Positions 1 through 8,783 of a stretch of 39,374 bases of DNA are shown here, piece after piece. The notes below the pieces were generated by a model. The model saw nothing but the letters and a program-made list of their open reading frames with translations, was not told where the DNA came from and made no database searches. This DNA comes from CAWHOW01 sp050013795 (GTDB lineage: Bacteria; Bacteroidota; Bacteroidia; Bacteroidales; CG2-30-32-10): positions 1 to 39,374 of the forward strand of contig JBEKEO010000014.1 in the NCBI GenBank assembly GCA_050013795.1. Reading direction: 5' to 3'. The translations under genes and the position numbers were made by a program. The number at the start of each line of letters is the position of its first letter. The first letter of the stretch is position 1.

Positions 1-462
1 TTCCATTACAAATTTCTTGAGGATGAAATAAAAAATAATGCTTCTGGCAATGGGGCAGGTTGCATTTATCGGAAAGACCCATGGTATAATGAAACATACA
101 GTTCCGAGGGTATTCCAAAAGGAAAAATTTGTGTATTAAACGATAAACTCAAAGGTAATGCTTTAGTACAAGTTCATATTAAAAACCAAACACCATTTAA
201 TTCATCTGATTATATAAAAATAGATGGTGAGTATGATTTTATAAATGCTTACGGCGGAATTAATCATTATAGTGCTGGGAGCTTCCAAAAATTTGGAATG
301 AGTATAGATACAACTGTCACATTTAGTGCAGAGGCATATAGTTATCAAAATTTTTATATTAGATTATATTGGAGTGTAACAAAAAATTCCACAACGCAGA
401 ATTTTATTGATTCGGTTTATTGTCATTTATTGACTACTCAGAATTACAATTTAAATTATTAA
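1..462 (+). CDS. C-terminal part of an unknown, probably secreted protein
   Basis: The frame is open from the first base to a TAA at 460-462, giving 153 residues with no start in view, so the gene begins left of the window. The visible part is rich in Asn, Tyr, Ser, Thr and Phe, with alternating hydrophobic and polar residues, which suggests a beta-rich extracellular domain. It has two Cys near the start, one near the end, and no transmembrane segment. I do not recognise a family. It does not end in a T9SS sorting domain. The next gene begins 4 bases after its stop, so the two are probably co-transcribed. An extracellular location is inferred from composition and from the T9SS-tagged neighbour. 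Confidence 0.6.
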   Translation, partial: FHYKFLEDEIKNNASGNGAGCIYRKDPWYNETYSSEGIPKGKICVLNDKLKGNALVQVHIKNQTPFNSSDYIKIDGEYDFINAYGGINHYSAGSFQKFGMSIDTTVTFSAEAYSYQNFYIRLYWSVTKNSTTQNFIDSVYCHLLTTQNYNLNY

Positions 463-466
463 AGAC

Positions 467-712
467 ATGAAAAATAAATTATTCATTTTATTTATAGTCC
501 TTTACTCATTCAGTAATGGACAAAACATAAGTTCTTATCAGGTAAAAGAACAATATGATGCAATCAATAATAACATCGTAAATCTTCAAGATATAAAAAA
601 TTTGAATGTAAATAATTTCAATGGAGATTTTCTTGGAGATGGTGTTTCTTACTTTTTATCTTCTATAGAGATGTGGTTTACGACCAGGATTTTTCAGCTA
701 AAAACGATTTAA
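467..712 (+). pseudogene. N-terminal fragment of a broken T9SS-exported protein
   Basis: This 81-residue frame starts with an ATG 4 bases after the previous gene. It opens with a clear Sec signal peptide: Lys-rich start, a hydrophobic core from about residue 4 to 15, and a likely cleavage near SNGQ at 16-19. A polar Asn-rich segment follows. The last dozen or so residues look like out-of-frame read-through. The frame overlaps the next one (673-1254), which has no signal peptide but carries a C-terminal sorting domain. The two together read as one exported protein of about 260 residues with one frame break between 616 and 712. The break could be a real mutation or a sequence error. Confidence 0.6.
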
Positions 713-1254
713 CTATTGCCCCTGCCGAAACTACAGCTGTATTTCATACTGCAAGTTCATTTGCCGATCCTGTAATTACACAGAATACTTTTAGTGTGGA
801 TAATGGAGTAACTGCATATTTTACTGCTGGCGATAAAATTGATATTAAACCGGGCGTACACATGAAAGCCGGTTGCACCAGTTATGGGTATATAGACCCG
901 AATTTATGCAGCAACAGCAGTTCAAAAATAGCACAAACAGGTAATTCTAATCCTCCCAAAGAAACAACAGTTGTAATAAAAAAAGAAAACAAAATATTGG
1001 ATAGTGCTTATTTTAAGCTTTCACCAAACCCAACAAACGGGGATGTGAAAGTGTCATATAATTTACCATTAAATACTTTAGATCGTTTTGAACTTTATAA
1101 TTCTACAGGAGTAAAAGAATGCAATTATTCTTTGACCTGTGGTATCAATAGTATTTCAATTTCATTAAACAATCTTAATGATGGGGTTTACTTTTATCAA
1201 GTATTGGCAGACAATAAACTAATAGCAAAGGATAAGATAGTTGTGATAAAGTGA
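673..1254 (+). pseudogene. C-terminal part of the broken protein, with T9SS type A sorting domain
   Basis: The frame is open from 616 and the first ATG is at 673. The first ~75 residues contain a beta-rich segment ending in DIKPGVHMKAG and YIDPNLC, a module commonly seen just before T9SS tails in Bacteroidetes surface proteins. After a Lys/Thr-rich linker, the last ~80 residues are a typical type A sorting domain, with LSPNPTNGDVKVSYNL near the front and GVYFYQV...KIVVIK at the end. Such tails direct export by the type IX system and are removed on the way. This piece has no signal peptide; that is encoded in the other frame at 467-712. It is followed directly by a strong terminator. Confidence 0.7.
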
Positions 1255-1278
1255 TATAAAACATAAAAGTTAGGCATT

Positions 1279-1310
1279 AAGGGCTTCGCTAATGCGAAGC
1301 CCTTTTTTTT
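1279..1310 (+). terminator. Rho-independent terminator
   Basis: A perfect 9-bp stem (GGGCTTCGC at 1281-1289, GCGAAGCCC at 1294-1302) closes a 4-base TAAT loop and runs into eight T at 1303-1310. It lies 25 bases after the stop of the T9SS protein and separates that operon from the TonB-dependent receptor. Confidence 0.92.
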
Positions 1311-1386
1311 ATGCAAATCAGCGCATCATTACACTATCCCATTCAGAAGTGGATAAACTTATCAAAGAAATAATGATAATATTTTA

Positions 1387-1414
1387 TTGATTTTAACTAT
1401 AAATTATAACTTTG
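1387..1414 (+). promoter_or_regulatory. Bacteroidetes-type promoter of the TonB-dependent receptor
   Basis: TAACTTTG at 1407-1414 matches the -7 consensus TAnnTTTG, with TTG at 1387-1389 and a 17-bp spacer, within the range known for the Bacteroidetes primary sigma factor. The predicted start of transcription is near 1420, about 30 bases before the ATG. Confidence 0.65.
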
Positions 1415-1450
1415 CATACTTTTTAAAAAAAATAACTAAATTTTTACATA

Positions 1451-4192
1451 ATGAAACGATTGTTTATTTTATCCTTTTTATTTTTAACAGCCGTTGTTAT
1501 TCAGGCGCAAAACGCAAAAGTATCAGGAACTGTTTTTGGCACTGAAAGCGGCAAACCGATTCCCGGAGCTTCTGTGCAGATTGGAACCATTCAGTCAACA
1601 ACCGACAATAACGGTAATTTTGAACTGAACGGGATACCTCAGGGCAAAACAAGTATAACTATTTCGATTGATGGTTTTGAATCGCAATCTTCTAATATTG
1701 ATGTTACAGGCGATGAAACAAAACTTGGCACATTCGGCATGAAAGCTATTGGCACTTATAGTTCTCCGGAAAATAAAGGCATAACCGAAATTAACCTTTT
1801 ATCGCTTGATTTTGATGATAATGCCAAGGATCAAAACATTGCCGGATTATTGCATTCCTCGAGCGATGTTTTTGTTTCCACTGCCAGTTTTACTTTAAAT
1901 GCGGCTTATTTCCGCATTCGCGGATACGATGCTAATAATTCTTTGGTATATATGAATGGTTTCCTTACCAATGATGCTGTAAACGGGCGCCCTTCATGGT
2001 CCGACTGGGGCGGTTTAAGTGATGTAACCAACAAAACCGAAGCGGTAAACGGTTTAAATATTTCAGGCTTTTCCTTCGGTGCAATTGGTGGCTCGACAGA
2101 TATTCTTACAAGGGCATCGCTTTACGGGAAAGAAAATAAATTGTCGTATTCATATTCGGATGTTTCATATACTCATCGTTTATCTTACACATACTCTACA
2201 GGTATGATGAAAAACAACTGGGCTTTTGTTTTCAGCGGATCACGCCGTGAATCGCAGGAAGGCTATGCAGCCGGAACATTTTTTGACGGATGGTCATATT
2301 TCGGCGCTGCTGAAAAGAAACTGAATGATAAGAACAGTTTATCGCTTACTATCGAAGGGTCTCCGGCAAAACGTGGCATGCAGGCTGCTGCAACACAGGA
2401 ATGTTTTGACCTTGCTGGCTCGCATTATTATAACCCTGACTGGGGATATCAGGATGGGGCAAAGCGAAATGCCAGGGTAAAAAATGTTCATGAACCTTTG
2501 ATATTATTAAACCATTACCTCGATTTAAATAAGAAAACTAAGGTTACCAACACACTCGGGTTTTCATTTGGCAGAAACAGCAACACTGCACTAAACTGGT
2601 ATAATGCTGCCGATCCACGCCCAGATTATTACAGGTATTTACCAAGCTGGCAAACAAATATGGGCTGGCAACCTTATCCGGCTCCCTCAACACCTGCTGA
2701 TCCTGCAGTAGTAGCAGCTATTAAAAATGCATGGGAAAAAGATAATGCCGGTCAAATAAACTGGGACAATTTATACGCGGCAAATGCGATTGATAATGCT
2801 ACGGGAGCTCAGGCAAGTTATATAGTTGAAGAACGCCGCACCGACCATAAAGAATTAAATTTAAGTTCAAATTTTAATTATCAAAAGAATGAACATGTTG
2901 ATTTTACAGGCGGTATAGAACTGAGTTGTTATAACGGGCATAATTATAAAGTGCTGAATGATCTTTTAGGCGGAAATTACTGGGTTGATATTGATCAGTA
3001 TGCCCAACAGGATTTCCCGGGCAACCCTGCAATTATCCAAAATGATGTAAATCATCCGAACGATACGATAAAACAAGGCGGTAAATTTGGATATGATTAT
3101 AACATATTAAAAAATACCGGATTATTATGGGGACAGGCAGAATTTACATATAATAATCTGGAATTTTTTATAGCAGCTAATGCCAATTATGATGAGTTCT
3201 GGAGAAAAGGGAATATGGTAAACGGACGCGCACCCGATAGTTCTTACGGCCTTTCACCATGGAATCACTTTTTAAATTATGGTATAAAAGCTGGCGCAAC
3301 CTATAAAATAACAGGACATAATTACTTAGTAGGTAATTTGGCTTATATAACAACGCCTCCACTGCCAAACACTTCTTTTATTGACCCCGAAATTAAAAAT
3401 ATTATAACCCCCAACTTAAGGAATAGTACCACTTTATCGGGCGACCTCAGTTACATTTATAAGGCGCCAAAACTTAATGTGCGGTTTACTGCCTACGAAT
3501 CAATAATGCAGCACTTGTCTGATGAGATGAGTTATTTTGATGATGATATTAACTCCTTTGTAAATTTAACAGAAACAGGAGTTAATAAAACTTATCAGGG
3601 CTTTGAATTAGGCGCAGAATATAAAATAAATGGCAACTTTAGCGTTGTTGGTGTCGGCGCTCTTGGTAATTACCGTTATACATCCGAACCAACTGCACAT
3701 ATTTCTGTTGAGAACGGTTCAAGTAATGATACTACCATGACAATTTATCAGAAAAACTTCTATGTCAGCGGTACCCCACAAGATGCAGGTTCTTTTGGAA
3801 TTAAATATTCCAATCAAAAGTACTGGCATGCCAGTGTTAATTTTAATTACTTTGATAAAATGTATCTCGACTTTAGTCCTGAAAGAAGGACTACTAGGGC
3901 TATTTCCGGCCTGCTTCCCGGCGATACAGCTATTAATACTATTACACAGCAACAAAAATTGAAAGGCGGATACACTATTGATTTATCTGTGGGCAAATCT
4001 TTCAGGGTAAAATCCTACTTTATCAGTATTAATTTAAGTGTAAAAAATATTCTTAACAATCAGGATTTGATCATCAACGGATATGAACAAATGCGTTACG
4101 ATTTTGTATTACATCATGTTGATAAATTCCCACCTAAGTATTTTTATGGCCTGGGAAGAACATTCTTCCTAACTGCTTCTATCAGGATTTAA
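1451..4192 (+). CDS. TonB-dependent outer-membrane receptor with carboxypeptidase-regulatory-like N-domain
   Basis: This 913-residue protein begins with a signal peptide (cleavage near VIQAQ, residues 16-20). Residues ~22-95 form a CarboxypepD_reg-like beta-sandwich (VSGTVFGTESGKPIPGASV). A plug domain follows, with RIRGYDANNSLVYMNGF at about 157-173 and GAIGGSTDI near 211-219. The rest is a long beta-barrel ending in an aromatic strand (FFLTASIRI), as expected for BAM-assembled proteins. Proteins of this build take up large ligands across the outer membrane with energy from TonB-ExbBD. The ligand cannot be read from the sequence. Two lipoproteins follow in the same direction, 33 and 52 bases after the preceding stops, so the three probably form one surface complex or operon. 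I see no frame break or missing region. Confidence 0.9.
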   Translation: MKRLFILSFLFLTAVVIQAQNAKVSGTVFGTESGKPIPGASVQIGTIQSTTDNNGNFELNGIPQGKTSITISIDGFESQSSNIDVTGDETKLGTFGMKAIGTYSSPENKGITEINLLSLDFDDNAKDQNIAGLLHSSSDVFVSTASFTLNAAYFRIRGYDANNSLVYMNGFLTNDAVNGRPSWSDWGGLSDVTNKTEAVNGLNISGFSFGAIGGSTDILTRASLYGKENKLSYSYSDVSYTHRLSYTYSTGMMKNNWAFVFSGSRRESQEGYAAGTFFDGWSYFGAAEKKLNDKNSLSLTIEGSPAKRGMQAAATQECFDLAGSHYYNPDWGYQDGAKRNARVKNVHEPLILLNHYLDLNKKTKVTNTLGFSFGRNSNTALNWYNAADPRPDYYRYLPSWQTNMGWQPYPAPSTPADPAVVAAIKNAWEKDNAGQINWDNLYAANAIDNATGAQASYIVEERRTDHKELNLSSNFNYQKNEHVDFTGGIELSCYNGHNYKVLNDLLGGNYWVDIDQYAQQDFPGNPAIIQNDVNHPNDTIKQGGKFGYDYNILKNTGLLWGQAEFTYNNLEFFIAANANYDEFWRKGNMVNGRAPDSSYGLSPWNHFLNYGIKAGATYKITGHNYLVGNLAYITTPPLPNTSFIDPEIKNIITPNLRNSTTLSGDLSYIYKAPKLNVRFTAYESIMQHLSDEMSYFDDDINSFVNLTETGVNKTYQGFELGAEYKINGNFSVVGVGALGNYRYTSEPTAHISVENGSSNDTTMTIYQKNFYVSGTPQDAGSFGIKYSNQKYWHASVNFNYFDKMYLDFSPERRTTRAISGLLPGDTAINTITQQQKLKGGYTIDLSVGKSFRVKSYFISINLSVKNILNNQDLIINGYEQMRYDFVLHHVDKFPPKYFYGLGRTFFLTASIRI

Positions 4193-4225
4193 TTGATTAT
4201 ATCTATAATATAAAATTTGAGAAAT

Positions 4226-5047
4226 ATGAATAAAATAAATAAAATAATTGCAGGATTGTTATTCTTAACGGGAATAACCTGTTTCACGGGTTGTATTAAA
4301 GAAAAAGGATTTGATACACCGCCTGACAATCCACCCTCTGCCGGTTTAACTGCAAATATGACACTGGCACAGTTTAATCAATATGCTGATTCCGTGAATG
4401 CTTTGTCCACTCCCTTTGTGCTGATTACGCGGAATATTATCATTAAAGGTGTGGTTATCGGAAACGATCAATCGGGAAATATTTACAAGGATCTTTATCT
4501 GGAAGATGGAACAGGGGGAATTTGCATAGCTCTGGATCAAAAATTTCTTTATGCTACCTATCCGGTTGGCCAAACGGTCTATATCAAATGCCAGGGATTG
4601 TATCTTGGAAATTCTTATGCTTTACCTGAAATTGGTTACAACAATGTCGGGGAATTAGCAGGAAACATCACACAAATCCCCTCTACGCTTATCAGTGCTC
4701 ATTTGTTCCTTGACGGTTTCCCGCAGAATCCTCCTGCACCAACAGTTGAAACTATCCCTAATTTATTGACTGTGCCATTAAGCACACTTATTGAATTAGA
4801 TAGCGTACATTTTCTATCAACTGAAATTGGGAAACCTTTTGCTACTGAGGGAGTTGCTGGCAGCACTGCACTATATAATGTTAAAGGAAATTCCGTTGTC
4901 ATTTATACAAGTTCTATCCAATATTGTCCGTGGGCCGCAGATCCTATTCCGGGAGGCGTTGGTTCTGTAACAGCAATACTGACAACTTATAATGGCACAC
5001 CGCAGTTAACATTGAGAGATATTACCGACCTTAAAGGGTTTAATTAA
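4226..5047 (+). CDS. DUF5689-like surface lipoprotein, copy 1
   Basis: The longest frame begins at TTG (4217); I choose the ATG at 4226, which gives a compact lipoprotein signal with lipobox FTGC and the lipidated Cys at residue 23. The mature protein is 273 residues in all. An OB-like beta domain at about 65-140 contains VVIGNDQSGN, LYLEDGTGGI and YPVGQTVYIKCQGLYLG. These match my memory of the DUF5689 family, which often accompanies TonB-dependent receptors in Bacteroidetes. The C-terminal part ends in a domain with GGVGSVTAILTTYNGTPQL. The role is probably ligand capture at the cell surface for the receptor upstream; this is inference from context. Confidence 0.78.
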   Translation: MNKINKIIAGLLFLTGITCFTGCIKEKGFDTPPDNPPSAGLTANMTLAQFNQYADSVNALSTPFVLITRNIIIKGVVIGNDQSGNIYKDLYLEDGTGGICIALDQKFLYATYPVGQTVYIKCQGLYLGNSYALPEIGYNNVGELAGNITQIPSTLISAHLFLDGFPQNPPAPTVETIPNLLTVPLSTLIELDSVHFLSTEIGKPFATEGVAGSTALYNVKGNSVVIYTSSIQYCPWAADPIPGGVGSVTAILTTYNGTPQLTLRDITDLKGFN

Positions 5048-5099
5048 TAGTAACCATGCTCTTTTCAATAAAAATATCAAATAAAATAAATTGAACTAT

Positions 5100-5921
5100 A
5101 TGAATAAAATCAGCAAGATATTAACCATCCTTATCATCCTTTCAGGAATAATATTCCTTGATGGTTGTGTAAAAGAAAAATTTAAAGCTCCTGCTTTTGT
5201 AGCCCCGCATGTTACATTTCAAGCAAATACTTCAATTGCAGCTCTTAGAGCAAATCTGCCGGTAACTACAGCACCGGCCGGAACCGTTATTCCGATTACC
5301 GGAAATGTTATTATCGAGGGAATTGTTGTTGCTGATGATAGAGGAGGAAACTATTATGAGGAAATTGTAATACAGGACACTTCTGCCGGCATCGAAGTAT
5401 TGCTTAACGGAAGCGATCTATATACCAAATATCCTGTCGGGCAAAGAGTCTTTATTAAATGCCAGGGTTTGTACTTAGGAAATTATGGATATGCTTTACA
5501 GATAGGTCTTTGTAATAACAAGACTATTGAAAAAATACCTCCTGTTGATTTTGACACCTATATTTTCCCTGATAGTTTACCCGGAAATCCACCGGCACCA
5601 ATATCTTTTTCTTTAATATCAGCAATCTCAGCTAAATACGTAGATATGTTAGTGCAATTTAACACTGTACATTTCAATGCTCCTGAAGTAGGAGAATTGT
5701 TTGCTTACCAATCTGTAAATAATACAAGTCATCAGCTTATTGATAAGGCTAGCTCTGGTTCTTTAACTGTGTATACAAGTAAATATGCAGACTTTTCGGC
5801 AGATAAAGTTCCTGGAGGCAAAGGAAATATTATTGGTATTCTGACCTATTATAAAGGATATGAATTATATGTAAGAACTATTAATGATGTTATTCCAACT
5901 TCGGGTTGGATATTTCAATAA
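5100..5921 (+). CDS. DUF5689-like surface lipoprotein, copy 2
   Basis: The longest frame begins at TTG (5091); the ATG at 5100 is preferred because it leaves a signal aligned residue for residue with copy 1, with lipobox LDGC and Cys at 23. From these starts the two proteins are exactly the same length (273 residues). Shared blocks include NVIIEGIVVADDRGGN, YPVGQRVFIKCQGLYLGN, FPDSLPGNPPAP and PGGKGNIIGILTYYKG. They are clear paralogues from tandem duplication, but sequence between the blocks has diverged strongly, so they may bind different ligands or form a heterodimer. The gene ends just before a bidirectional terminator that it shares with polA on the other strand. Confidence 0.78.
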   Translation: MNKISKILTILIILSGIIFLDGCVKEKFKAPAFVAPHVTFQANTSIAALRANLPVTTAPAGTVIPITGNVIIEGIVVADDRGGNYYEEIVIQDTSAGIEVLLNGSDLYTKYPVGQRVFIKCQGLYLGNYGYALQIGLCNNKTIEKIPPVDFDTYIFPDSLPGNPPAPISFSLISAISAKYVDMLVQFNTVHFNAPEVGELFAYQSVNNTSHQLIDKASSGSLTVYTSKYADFSADKVPGGKGNIIGILTYYKGYELYVRTINDVIPTSGWIFQ

Positions 5922-5940
5922 AATAATTCTAATTAAATAA

Positions 5941-5970
5941 AAAACCGGATAAGTTTTATCCGGTTTTTTA
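5941..5970. terminator. Bidirectional terminator between the lipoprotein gene and polA
   Basis: A perfect 12-bp inverted repeat (arms 5941-5952 and 5956-5967, core ACCGGATAA / TTATCCGGT) has a 3-base loop. It is flanked by A-runs on the left and T-runs on the right, so it can act as a Rho-independent terminator in both directions between the two converging genes. Confidence 0.88.
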
Positions 5971-5994
5971 TTGTGCACCAATATTGTAATCTCT

Positions 5995-6615
5995 TTAATG
6001 CGCTTCCAGCCAGTTATCGCCTGCACTCATTTCCACTTCTATAGGTATACTCATATCTATAGCATGCTTCATGCTATCAAGTACAAGCGCCTTTACAACT
6101 TCTATTTCATCTTTATGAACATCAAAAACAAGCTCGTCGTGTACCTGCATGATCATTTTTGAATGCAGCTTTTCTTTTCGCAATGCTTCAAAAACATTGA
6201 TCATGGCTATTTTGATCATATCTGCTGCAGAACCTTGTATCGGAGCATTGATGGCATTCCTCTCGGCATAACCACGCTCAACAGAATTAGAAGAATTAAT
6301 ATTATTAATATATCTTCTGCGACCTTTCATGGTTTCTACATATCCATGCTTGCGGGCAAAAACTATAGTTTCTTCCATATATGTTTTAATGGAAGAATAC
6401 TGCTTAAAATATTCGTCGATAATTGCGCCGCCTTCTTTTCTTGATATACCAAGTCTTTCGGCAAGACCGAAAGCACTCATACCGTAACTTATTCCAAAGT
6501 TGACCGCTTTTGCATTTCGCCGCATTTCTTTTGTTACCTGCTCCAGCGGAACTTTAAACACTTTTGCAGCGGTAGCTGCATGTATGTCCAATCCGTTTTG
6601 AAAAGCTTCTTTCAT
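5995..6615 (-). CDS. polA: DNA polymerase I, C-terminal part (polymerase palm and fingers), after a frameshift
   Basis: This is the C-terminal part of family A DNA polymerase I. It contains the O-helix motif B (RRNAKAVNFGISYGMSAF) and motif C with its catalytic Asp-Glu (QVHDELVFDV). The first Met of this frame is at 6615, but the same frame is open further upstream to about 6895. That stretch encodes conserved polymerase sequence including TGRLSSNNPNLQNIPIR and motif A (ADYSQIELRIIAEL), so the natural product is continuous with the part at 6876-8783. All polymerase motifs are intact. Only the frame is broken, by what looks like a 2-bp TA duplication at 6896-6899. The two parts together span 2789 bases, two more than a whole number of codons. 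Confidence 0.85.
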   Translation of the reverse strand: MKEAFQNGLDIHAATAAKVFKVPLEQVTKEMRRNAKAVNFGISYGMSAFGLAERLGISRKEGGAIIDEYFKQYSSIKTYMEETIVFARKHGYVETMKGRRRYINNINSSNSVERGYAERNAINAPIQGSAADMIKIAMINVFEALRKEKLHSKMIMQVHDELVFDVHKDEIEVVKALVLDSMKHAIDMSIPIEVEMSAGDNWLEAH

Positions 6616-6875
6616 GCCTGTATCGCCGCTTAATTCGGCAATGATGCGAAGTTCAATCTGTGAATAATCGGCAGAAAGAAGTGTATATTTATCATTGCGC
6701 GGGACAAAAGCTTTTCTTATTTCACGGCCTCTTTCAGTGCGTATTGGAATATTTTGCAGATTTGGATTGTTTGAACTCAGTCGCCCTGTTGCTGCTACTG
6801 CCTGGTTGTATGAAGTATGAATTCTTCCCGTACGCTTGCTTACAAGATTCGGAAGCGTATCTACATAAGTCGACT

Positions 6876-8783
6876 TTAACTTTGTGAGAGAACGGTATAA
6901 TCCAGTATGTGCTGAATAATAGGATGTTTATTCACCAGCTTCTGCAGCACATCTTCGCCTGTGGAATATTGCTTTGTTTTTGTAAGCCTTGCTTTCTCTG
7001 TTATGACAAGCTTATCGAAGAGTATTTCGCCAAGCTGTTTTGGCGAAGAAATATTGAACTCGGTTCCCGCAAGAGTATAAATTTCTTTTGTCAGGTCTTG
7101 TATTTCAATTTCCAGCTGTGCTGAATAATCATTTAATGCTTTAATATCTATTTTCACTCCTTCGGCTTCCATGGATGCCAGCACAGGAACAAGAGGCATC
7201 TCAATTTCATCGAACAGCTTTCGCGTGCTGCTTTCGGCAAGCAGGGGTTCAAACACCGTTTTTAACTGTAACGTTATGTCGGCATCTTCGGCTGCGTACT
7301 CCTTTATTTCTTCAACAGGCACTATGCGCATGGAAAGCTGGTCTTTGCCTTTTTTGCCAATCAGCTTATCAATAGGAACAGGTTTGTAATGAAGATAACT
7401 TTCTGCCAACACATCCATTCCATGACGCATATCAGGCTGTATCAGGTAATGTGCAAGCATGGTATCGAACAGTTTTCCCTTAACATCAATATCGTACCAC
7501 TTTAATATAGCAATGTCGAATTTTATATTCTGCCCTGTCTTTTCAATTTCAGCATCTTCAAACACTTCTTTGAATTCAGCCACCAGCTGATGCGCATCAT
7601 GGTAATTGTCGGGCACAGGAACATAATACGCTTTATGCTTGTAAAAAGAAAAAGACATGCCGACAAGTTCCGATTCGTGCGAATCAAGTCCTGTAGTTTC
7701 GGTATCAAAGCAAAATGATTTTTGCTGCTTCAGAAGCAATAGTAAACTCCTGCGTTTTTCGGGAGTATCAACCAGAACATATTCGTGAGGGGTGGTATGT
7801 ATATCTTTTTTTTCAATTAGCTCTTCGGCACCTTCCTCTTTGGCAGCAAAGAGATCCACTGATGTTGGCTGCGCTTGTCGTTCTTCGGCAGGCTTTAACG
7901 AGAGTTCGGTAAATACCCTTTGTGCAAAATTCCTGAATTCAAGTTCATCAAGCAAAGCCCTAAGCCTGGCTTCGTCGGGATGTTTCCGCAATAAGCGATC
8001 TTCTTCCAGTTCAACAGGCACATTAAGAATGATAGTGGCAAGCTTCTTTGAAAATACTGCCTGATCAGCATACTGTATTACTTTTTCTTTCAGTTTGGGG
8101 TTTTTAATATGCGCTGACTGAGCAATAAGATTTTCAAGGCTGTCGTATTCTTCGAGCAATTTCCTTGCTGTTACTTCGCCTACACCGGGGATACCGGGAA
8201 TGTTATCGGAAGCATCGCCCCATAGCCCCAGCATATCTATAACTTGCTCAGTGCGTTTGATGCCGAACCTGGCACAAACTTCTTTCACGCCCAGCACTTC
8301 GGCTTTATCGCCCATACGACCGGGACGGTAAATAAAAATATTTTCGGAAACCAGCTGGCCGAAATCCTTGTCGGATGTCATCATGTATGTCTTGAATCCT
8401 TCCTGTTCCGCCTTCTTAGCAAGGGTACCTATAATATCGTCGGCTTCATAGCCTTCGGAAAAAATAACGGGAATATTAAATGCATCAATAAGCTGGATGA
8501 TGTAAGGAATGGCAGTGGCAAGGTCGTCGGGCATGGCTTCGCGGTGGGCCTTGTACTCGGTAAAATCATCATGGCGCACTGTAGGTTCCCTTGAATCGAA
8601 AGCCACCGCGATATGTGTGGGCTTTTCGTTCTTCAAAACTTCGAACAGCGTATTGGCAAAACCAAGTATGGCAGAAGTGTTCAGTCCTTTGGAAGTGATG
8701 CGCGGGTTCTTATTCATGGCGAAATACGCGCGGTAAATAAGCGCCATGGCATCGAGGAGGAAAAGCTTTTTTTGTTCGGGCAT
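6876..8783 (-). CDS. polA: DNA polymerase I, N-terminal part (5'-3' and 3'-5' exonuclease domains and thumb)
   Basis: The frame starts at ATG 8783 and reads 635 residues. Residues 1-~290 are the 5'-3' flap exonuclease (LLDAMALIYRAYFAM, MMTSDKDFGQLV, IPGIPGVGEVTARKLL). Residues ~330-510 are a DnaQ-like 3'-5' exonuclease with the DxE metal motif intact (CFDTETTGLD), so proofreading is probably active. The thumb follows, with SPKQLGEILF and STGEDVLQKLV. The reading then leaves the family: after HILDY the expected RSLTKLKSTY is replaced by nine foreign residues and a stop at 6876. The expected sequence continues in another frame. Pol I removes RNA primers and fills repair gaps. If the break is real, this would be an exonuclease-only protein. 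Confidence 0.88.
   Translation of the reverse strand: MPEQKKLFLLDAMALIYRAYFAMNKNPRITSKGLNTSAILGFANTLFEVLKNEKPTHIAVAFDSREPTVRHDDFTEYKAHREAMPDDLATAIPYIIQLIDAFNIPVIFSEGYEADDIIGTLAKKAEQEGFKTYMMTSDKDFGQLVSENIFIYRPGRMGDKAEVLGVKEVCARFGIKRTEQVIDMLGLWGDASDNIPGIPGVGEVTARKLLEEYDSLENLIAQSAHIKNPKLKEKVIQYADQAVFSKKLATIILNVPVELEEDRLLRKHPDEARLRALLDELEFRNFAQRVFTELSLKPAEERQAQPTSVDLFAAKEEGAEELIEKKDIHTTPHEYVLVDTPEKRRSLLLLLKQQKSFCFDTETTGLDSHESELVGMSFSFYKHKAYYVPVPDNYHDAHQLVAEFKEVFEDAEIEKTGQNIKFDIAILKWYDIDVKGKLFDTMLAHYLIQPDMRHGMDVLAESYLHYKPVPIDKLIGKKGKDQLSMRIVPVEEIKEYAAEDADITLQLKTVFEPLLAESSTRKLFDEIEMPLVPVLASMEAEGVKIDIKALNDYSAQLEIEIQDLTKEIYTLAGTEFNISSPKQLGEILFDKLVITEKARLTKTKQYSTGEDVLQKLVNKHPIIQHILDYTVLSQS

Noticed and set aside
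3719..3962. Frames on both strands inside the TonB-dependent receptor gene
   Set aside because: They lie fully inside a gene with continuous family sequence and have no start context or family features.
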